Source of the DNA: Acidobacteriaceae bacterium
GTDB taxonomy: Bacteria; Acidobacteriota; Terriglobia; Terriglobales; Acidobacteriaceae
Reading direction: 5' to 3'
Length of the DNA stretch: 11,275 bases
Assembly (NCBI GenBank): GCA_003166055.1
Contig: PMWR01000272.1
Coordinates: 2,591 to 13,865, forward strand
Positions 6,687-11,275 of this stretch are shown piece after piece. Every line of letters begins with the position of its first letter. The first letter of the stretch is position 1. Under the pieces are notes generated by a model. It was not told the origin of the DNA. It ran no database searches and worked only from the letters and a program-made list of their open reading frames with translations. A program made the translations under genes and the position numbers.

Positions 6687-6927
6687 CTGCGCAATACTCC
6701 AGGATCGTGCGCTCTTGCACGGGTAAATCCTCCACGCCTTCCATGAACTGCTCGGAGGCAGTCGGGGCAGAGTCCAGGTAGACAGTCCAGTCGCCGGGCC
6801 ACGCCGCTGGGGTCACGTCGTCACCTTGCTTGCGGATCAAGACCTCGGCGGTCGAGGATTGGAAACTGTTGGGCAACCGAACGGCGGAGCTCCGGTCTTT
6901 CATGAACATTTTGGCTGTGCGGCGCAT
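6673..6927 (-). CDS. VapB-type antitoxin (SpoVT/AbrB fold) without an adjacent vapC
   Basis: An 84-residue protein. Residues 1-45 (MRRTAKMFMKDRSSAVRLP, then VLIRKQGDDV) have the swapped-hairpin AbrB/SpoVT DNA-binding pattern of VapB antitoxins: a short basic strand, S-AVRLP, an acidic turn and a second strand. The C-terminal half (GDWTVYLDSAP...FMEGVEDLPVQER) resembles the toxin-binding tail found when the partner is VapC. The ATG at 6927 has a strong Shine-Dalgarno, GAGGAGGG, five bases upstream. The stop lies within the start of the DUF2164 gene. A palindrome 25-46 bases upstream (6952-6973) is a candidate self-regulation operator. No PIN-domain toxin gene is present on either side, so it is either an orphan or has a non-VapC partner. 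Confidence 0.85.
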   Translation of the reverse strand: MRRTAKMFMKDRSSAVRLPNSFQSSTAEVLIRKQGDDVTPAAWPGDWTVYLDSAPTASEQFMEGVEDLPVQERTILEYCADENF

Positions 6928-6951
6928 CTGGCCCTCCTCGAGAATTGGTCT

Positions 6952-6973
6952 GGTCTATACAGAGGTATATGCC
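6952..6973 (-). promoter_or_regulatory. Candidate VapB operator palindrome with -10-like hexamer
   Basis: TATAC (6956-6960) and GTATA (6965-6969) are inverted around AGAG, and the match extends outward to GG and CC, giving an imperfect 22-base palindrome. On the minus strand it includes TATAGA (6959-6954), a plausible -10 box that would place the transcript start about 20 bases before the vapB ATG. No convincing -35 was found. Antitoxins of this fold commonly bind such palindromes over their own promoter. Function is inferred from position and symmetry. Confidence 0.5.
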
Positions 6974-7003
6974 AAGAAGCAGCACGAGACAACCGGGCGA
7001 GCG

Positions 7004-7086
7004 TTTCCCACCCTATCGGCAAAAACAAAGACGCCGTGCCCCGACCCAGAGGGTACCCCGGCGCCCAGGTGGGTCACCCAGCTTTG
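7004..7086. repeat. Degenerate copy of the palindromic intergenic repeat
   Basis: The left arm TTTCCCACCC (7004-7013), followed by an A-rich loop-like stretch (7021-7030), and the right arm GGTGGGTCACCCAGCTTTG (7068-7086) resemble the two arms of the intact copy at 7116-7178. They are separated by about 55 bases instead of about 25, and only a 4-base CGGC/GCCG stem remains in the middle. It appears to be an old or interrupted copy lying directly beside the intact one. The outer arms carry the similarity; the middle does not. Confidence 0.45.
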
Positions 7087-7115
7087 TTGGAGTGTTGAGA
7101 GCGGGATGGTCGAGC

Positions 7116-7178
7116 TTTGTGGCTTCCCACCCTTCGCCAGGAAAAAGGCGAAGGATGGGGCACCCAGCTTGATATGCC
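7116..7178. repeat. Dispersed palindromic intergenic repeat, copy 2
   Basis: This 63-base element shares its outer frame with the copy at 3165-3228: TTTGTGG, then TCCCACCC, then GGATGGGGCACCC, ending ATGCC. CCTTCGCC (7131-7138) pairs with GGCGAAGG (7147-7154) around an 8-base A-rich loop. Beyond a conserved C-A mismatch, CCCA (7126-7129) pairs with TGGG (7156-7159). The inner stem bases differ from copy 1 on both arms in a compensated way. It lies in the spacer between the vapB-type gene and the RDD gene. Confidence 0.8.
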
Positions 7179-7200
7179 GGTCAGGTTCGCCCATGGGCGA

Positions 7201-7228
7201 CTGATCTCTGACCCCTGATCTCTGGCTT
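7201..7228. repeat. Heptanucleotide tandem repeat, four units of CTGRYYY
   Basis: Four 7-base units each begin CTG and end in pyrimidines; the first and third are identical (CTGATCT). The tract ends exactly one base before the RDD stop codon on the opposite strand. It is a second seven-base repeat in this window, with a unit different from the one at 4993-5020. Confidence 0.65.
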
Positions 7229-8596
7229 TCAGTACCGCCGCAGATAGGTTCCGGAGAGGCGGTCGTGCCAGGTGAGATGATCTTCGTCGAAGATGGCCCA
7301 GGCGAGGCCGAGTCCTACCGGCAACAGCGACAACAGCAGGGCCACCAGCCGTTTGTGTCTCTGCTCCGCGGACGGATCTTCATCGCTGAAGGTGCACAGG
7401 GCGATGTGCGCGTACTTCATTCCCGGTGTACCCTCCGCCAGCGTGAGAAAGAGCGCGTGGTAGAGTGCGCCGATGGCTACAAGTGCCAGCGCAGAACCTA
7501 TTTCGATTCCTTTCAACGCGGGCAACTGGTTCACATGGGTGGCCGCAACCATGGCGGCTGCCAGGAAGGCTCCAGTAATCAGCGCGCCATCGACCACGGC
7601 GGCCATCACCCGCAACGCGAAGGGCGCCAGTTCCAGCACGGGAGGCGCCGGCGCCGCATCCTCTTCCAATTCAGTGTCGGCCCGCGGTTGCGCCAGGGGC
7701 TGTTCGCCCAATCGAATGTCGGACCACTCGGCGCCTTGCCATGACGGCGCGGCTGCTTCAGACCCTCCATCGGCTGCTTCCGGCTCGATTGAAATGGTTC
7801 CGGGATCGACCTCGAAGATGCTCAACTGCGCATCGCGCGTCCCCGCTCCACAGGGCCCCTCGGCACGCCGCGGGCGCATTTTGCGCGTGGCTACCAGTTC
7901 GCGGGGAAACTCGATCAGGTTGGCGTGCATCGGCTGCAACGGCTCGACCGACTCAATCGCTTCCCCTTCCATGCTGCTTGGCGGCTGCAACCCAGGCTCC
8001 CACCAGCCCTCGGCAGCCTGGTCAAAGTCCGCCGGTCCGTGGAACGCGCGGGCAATCACTGGCTGCACAGGCCGCGGCGGCAGGTCCGCATCCCAACGGA
8101 TTCCGTAGCTCCGCGGTTGCTGCGGCTCAAACTGTGCAGGGGCGGGCGGTAAAGGTGTGGGCGGCAAAGGCGCGGCAGGGCGCGCAGGCTCGACTTGTGC
8201 CTCCCATGAGTTTTCAAAGGCAAGCTCGGAAGACAGAATGTGAAAGGTCTCGGGGGCGCGGGCGTGCTCGGAGGCGGATGCAGCTTCAAGGCCTGCCAGG
8301 ACCGATTCAGCCGCCGCCTGCAGGTCCAGCGCGGCCCGGGACGCGGCCTCCGCGGCGCGCACCGCGCTGCGTGCCTCTTCGGCCAACATCTGGCTGTAGC
8401 TGGGGGCGTTGGCGTAACGTGCCGCTACGCGCGCGGCTGCCGACTGTGCCGCACGGCTGGCCGCAGTGTGCCTGTCCTGATGCGCCGCGGGCCCGGCGAC
8501 AGAACCGCCTCTGCGGTTTTTGTGTTCTTCGAGGCGGCGATTGACTTCCTTCTTCCAGGACGCTGCAAGGTTCGCTTCGATCGGGGATGTGCTCAA
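7229..8596 (-). CDS. RDD-domain membrane protein with long Ala/Pro-rich N-terminus
   Basis: A 455-residue protein. Residues 1 to about 320 are hydrophilic and rich in Ala, Pro and Glu, with a charged start (SWKKEVNRRLEEHKNRR) and an Ala-rich, probably coiled-coil segment at about 45-110; this part is cytoplasmic or disordered. Residues about 323-455 are an RDD domain with three membrane helices (about 326-352, 364-386 and 416-438). The family marks are R329 and D336 in FALRVMAAVVDG, EGTPGMKY (388-395), and W443-H-D445-RLSGTYL near the end. RDD proteins are of uncertain role; some have been linked to ion exchange. The most likely start is TTG at 8596, since no in-frame ATG or GTG exists upstream before a stop. 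A GGAG sits only two bases before it and AAGGGA ten bases before it, so the exact start is uncertain. It is divergent from lptD. Confidence 0.85.
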   Translation of the reverse strand: MSTSPIEANLAASWKKEVNRRLEEHKNRRGGSVAGPAAHQDRHTAASRAAQSAAARVAARYANAPSYSQMLAEEARSAVRAAEAASRAALDLQAAAESVLAGLEAASASEHARAPETFHILSSELAFENSWEAQVEPARPAAPLPPTPLPPAPAQFEPQQPRSYGIRWDADLPPRPVQPVIARAFHGPADFDQAAEGWWEPGLQPPSSMEGEAIESVEPLQPMHANLIEFPRELVATRKMRPRRAEGPCGAGTRDAQLSIFEVDPGTISIEPEAADGGSEAAAPSWQGAEWSDIRLGEQPLAQPRADTELEEDAAPAPPVLELAPFALRVMAAVVDGALITGAFLAAAMVAATHVNQLPALKGIEIGSALALVAIGALYHALFLTLAEGTPGMKYAHIALCTFSDEDPSAEQRHKRLVALLLSLLPVGLGLAWAIFDEDHLTWHDRLSGTYLRRY

Positions 8597-8843
8597 AGCT
8601 CCAATGTCCCTTCTGACACAGGCGATAGTCGCCCGCGCACAGGCCCTCTTGCCGTTGTCGCGGCCCGCATGCCCAATCGTAAACGCGGCGTGAATACGAA
8701 TGGCCTGAAAATGAAGAGGGGGTATCGCAGGAATACACAGCTAGCGGCTTGCCCGCGCGCTAATCACGGCATCGTACTTTGCGCTGTGAGATTGCGCCGA
8801 CCGCGCCCGACGCGCGTCCCATCATCGAGAGCCCGCTTTTGTT
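8597..8843. other. Divergent spacer between RDD gene and lptD
   Basis: 247 bases with no recognised gene; it must hold promoters for both flanking genes. TGTTATGCT (8840-8848) has the form of an extended -10 box for lptD, but no -35 was found. It overlaps the first possible lptD ATG, so if it is real translation would begin at 8865 or 8883. TTGCGC occurs twice, 15 bases apart, near 8780-8798. Nothing convincing was seen for the RDD promoter. Confidence 0.4.
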
Positions 8844-11275
8844 ATGCTGAGCCTTGGTCCTGGGATGCATTCTCGCTACGGAATGACGATCGCGCTGCTG
8901 GCGTTGCCGCTGGCTCTTTGTCCCGCACATCTCGGCGGGCAGACGCCTCCGGCAACAACCGTTGCCAATCCCAGTTCCGACGCGACGCCGGCACAGCTTC
9001 CGGACGGGCTCCCCGACGATCCCAGCCAGGAACTGATGCCCATCGCCCGGCCTGAGCCCGCACCGCAAACGGGCGTTCCGGTCCACCTGGCCGCCGGCAC
9101 GCAATCGCTGCTGGGCAACGTGTGGACCGGCACGGGCGGGGTTGTGGTGCGCTACCGCGATTACGTTCTGACCTCCGACAAGGCCGTGTACAACGAATCG
9201 ACCACCGAATTGGAAGCCGATGGCCATGTGCAGGTCAAGGGCGGGCCCGACGACGTGCTCATCAACGCCGACCACGGCGAGATGCGCCTCGACGTGCACA
9301 CGGCGCGATACTTCAACGTTAGCGGCACGATTGGCGTCCACGCCGGCAGCCACAGCGTCGTCTACACCACGGCCAATCCGTTCTACTTTACGGGAAGGGT
9401 TTTGATCGAGACCGGCGAGGGCAAGTACCGGATTGTCGACGGCTCGATGACCAACTGCCGGCTGCCGAAGCCGGACTGGCAACTAATCTCCCGCAGCATC
9501 GACCTCCAGAATAACAAGGCATCGACAACCAATTCGGTGTTCAAGTTTTTAGGCATACCGCTGTTCTTTCTGCCTTATCTGCGCCATCCGACAGACGAGA
9601 CGGGCCGCGAGAGCGGGTTCCTGATTCCCGTCTTCCCCAGCAACTACTCCTCGATCCGCGGTTACACCATGGGGGAGCAGTTCTACTGGGCCATCAGCCG
9701 CAGCATGGACATGATTGTCGGCACGGAGTACTACAGCAAGCGGGGTTGGGCGCCTAACGGAGATTTCCGCTATAAAGGGCCGGGGATCGACCACCTGACG
9801 GTTCGCTGGAATGCCCTGCTCGATCGCGGCTTCGAAGAGCAGGTGGGGACGACAATTCCCGCTGCGGCAGCCGGGGCGGCCGGTCAGCGGCCCGATCTTC
9901 TTACGGGGCCGGCCCGCTACGAGTATGTCAACCAGGGCGGCGTCGACATTGGAGCTCTCGGCCGGAAGGATTTTTCAGACGAGACCTACCTTGTCGGCAA
10001 TGTCGAGTTTCTGTCCAACTACGTCTACCGCCTTGTCTTCGATGACAACTACTCGCAGGCCGTCAGCTCTGAAGTTTCGAGCGTAATCGGATTCACCCAC
10101 GCGCACAACGGATTCATTCCATCCGCCTCGCTGGACCGCTTCCAAACCTTTGCAAGCGCCACGAACGGCGACGAGGCGCGCATCATTCACCTTCCGAGCG
10201 TTCGATACGATGTTCTCGATCGCCCGCTGAGGACCTCGCCGCTCTATTGGGGGCTCTCCTCATCGCTCGATTACCTTTCCCGCTCCGAGTCCGAATTCCA
10301 CGCACGCAATGTGGGCCGCTTCGACCTTTATCCCCACCTCTCACTTCCTTTCTCTGTGGGCGGCTGGAGCTTTGTTCCCGAGGGCGCGCTGCGCGAGACG
10401 TTTTATTCCGGAAGCCAGACGCCCGATCTGACTGGCGCTCAAAATGGCACCCCCACCATCAGCCACACGGCGCTCAATCGCGCCGACGTTGAAGCTTCAG
10501 TGGATATTCGGCCTCCGGCCATCGAACGGGATTTCGCCCTCCCAGGCTTGAATCGGATCCTTCGCCATGTGATCGAGCCGGAGTTGACCTACCGCTTTGT
10601 GGGCGGCATTGGAGAACAGGCACGCGACGTTCTGCTGATTGACACCTCCGACATCGCCACCAACACCAACGAAGCGGGCTTCTTCCTCAACCAGCGCTTC
10701 TATCTGCGCTCGGCCAGTGACCAGCCCTGCACCTCCGATGGAGCGCAGCCATCGGGCGGGTGCCCTGCCAAACCGCGCGAGTGGGCCAGTTGGCAGGTTG
10801 GCGAGGAGTTCTTTTTCGATCCCTACTTCGGCGGCGCGCTCATTCCGAATCGGCGCAACGTCTTCGATTCCACGCTCGACCTGACTCCCGTTGCCTTCCT
10901 CACCGGTCCGCGCAACCTGTCGCCGGTGATCTCGCGGGTGCGCTTTGAGGCAATCGACAACCTGCGCGTCGAGTGGGATCTGGACTTCGACCCCAAGAAC
11001 GCCCGCCTGGATTCAGACAACATCTTTGCCGGATACAGCATTGGCCGTACGACGGTAGGCGTTGGCCACAGCATGCTGAATGCCGTCGACGAAAAGAGCG
11101 GGGCGGCCTCGACGCTGCAGAGCCAGCAGGTCCAGCCGTTCCTCACCATCGGCAAGCAGAATGGAAACGGCTTCAACCTGGCCGCCAACGGCGGTTACGA
11201 CTTCGTCCAACACTCGATTCAGTACGCCGGCGTGCAGGCGGTGTACAACTGGGATTGCTGCGGCCTCACCTTTGG
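8844..11275 (+). CDS. lptD: LPS-assembly outer-membrane protein LptD, 3' end missing
   Basis: The frame is open for 810 codons and runs off the right edge. LptD is the outer-membrane beta-barrel that, with the lipoprotein LptE, inserts lipopolysaccharide into the outer leaflet. A signal-like N-terminus (hydrophobic MTIALLALPLALC, about 14-26) is followed by a Pro-rich linker. The periplasmic OstA/LptA-like jellyroll follows at about 98-225 (YVLTSDKAVYNESTTELEAD, then a second strand set). Then comes the barrel, beginning after FLGIPLFFLPYLRHP and rich in aromatic alternating strands. C205 (MTNCRLPKPDW) matches the conserved Cys before the barrel, and C805-C806 (DCCGLTF) is the conserved Cys pair near the C-terminus. 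Possible starts are ATG 8844, 8865 and 8883; 8844 is given as the longest, without a good ribosome-binding site for any. An extra pair C629/C640 lies in a probable surface loop. Confidence 0.93.
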   Translation, partial: MLSLGPGMHSRYGMTIALLALPLALCPAHLGGQTPPATTVANPSSDATPAQLPDGLPDDPSQELMPIARPEPAPQTGVPVHLAAGTQSLLGNVWTGTGGVVVRYRDYVLTSDKAVYNESTTELEADGHVQVKGGPDDVLINADHGEMRLDVHTARYFNVSGTIGVHAGSHSVVYTTANPFYFTGRVLIETGEGKYRIVDGSMTNCRLPKPDWQLISRSIDLQNNKASTTNSVFKFLGIPLFFLPYLRHPTDETGRESGFLIPVFPSNYSSIRGYTMGEQFYWAISRSMDMIVGTEYYSKRGWAPNGDFRYKGPGIDHLTVRWNALLDRGFEEQVGTTIPAAAAGAAGQRPDLLTGPARYEYVNQGGVDIGALGRKDFSDETYLVGNVEFLSNYVYRLVFDDNYSQAVSSEVSSVIGFTHAHNGFIPSASLDRFQTFASATNGDEARIIHLPSVRYDVLDRPLRTSPLYWGLSSSLDYLSRSESEFHARNVGRFDLYPHLSLPFSVGGWSFVPEGALRETFYSGSQTPDLTGAQNGTPTISHTALNRADVEASVDIRPPAIERDFALPGLNRILRHVIEPELTYRFVGGIGEQARDVLLIDTSDIATNTNEAGFFLNQRFYLRSASDQPCTSDGAQPSGGCPAKPREWASWQVGEEFFFDPYFGGALIPNRRNVFDSTLDLTPVAFLTGPRNLSPVISRVRFEAIDNLRVEWDLDFDPKNARLDSDNIFAGYSIGRTTVGVGHSMLNAVDEKSGAASTLQSQQVQPFLTIGKQNGNGFNLAANGGYDFVQHSIQYAGVQAVYNWDCCGLTF

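Noticed and set aside
8307..8738. 143-codon minus-strand frame overlapping the RDD gene start
   Set aside because: It shadows the Ala-rich N-terminus of the RDD protein in another frame, and its translation has no known motif. A frameshifted RDD start was considered, but the RDD frame itself reads well from the TTG.
8844..8930. Lipobox-like C26 at the LptD N-terminus
   Set aside because: The residue before Cys is Leu, which lipoprotein signal peptidase does not accept, and LptD is a barrel protein; LptE is the lipoprotein of the pair.

Overview
The window looks like chromosomal DNA from a Gram-negative, GC-rich bacterium. I infer Acidobacteriota (Terriglobia/Acidobacteriaceae-like) from protein flavour, the lptD gene and the repeat-filled spacers. 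This is inference: no rRNA or other phylogenetic marker is present. No tRNA, CRISPR array, transposase or prophage gene was seen.

Layout. At the left edge (1-62, minus) is the N-terminus of a DUF177/YceD-type protein, divergent from a GNAT acetyltransferase (198-701). A small MNT nucleotidyltransferase (784-1080, minus) converges on the acetyltransferase and has no obvious HEPN partner. After about 330 bases without a recognisable gene, a textbook sigma-28 (flagellar sigma factor) promoter leads into a 570-residue methyl-accepting chemotaxis protein. The next spacer (3124-3508) carries one copy of a palindromic repeat family and a large nested hairpin. Then come three co-directional genes, probably an operon: soluble pyridine nucleotide transhydrogenase (sthA), a divergent ROK-family protein, and a DUF2809 membrane protein. 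Convergent to them is a two-gene minus-strand unit in which a VapB-type antitoxin overlaps a DUF2164 gene where vapC would be expected. A second repeat-rich spacer (6928-7228) follows, with a candidate VapB operator, two more repeat copies and a heptamer tract. Next are an RDD membrane protein (minus) and, divergently, lptD, which runs off the right edge as a frame open for 810 codons.

How the genes fit together. SthA balances NADH and NADPH. Its ROK neighbour, if active, would act on sugars or use sugar-derived signals, so a link to carbon flux is plausible but unproven. LptD builds the outer-membrane LPS layer, and the chemoreceptor feeds flagellar chemotaxis. The most notable points are the vapB-DUF2164 pair with a palindromic operator candidate, the ROK protein that lacks the phosphate-1 motif, the sigma-28 promoter, the repeat family whose stem changes are compensated on both arms, and an LptD with an incomplete cysteine set.
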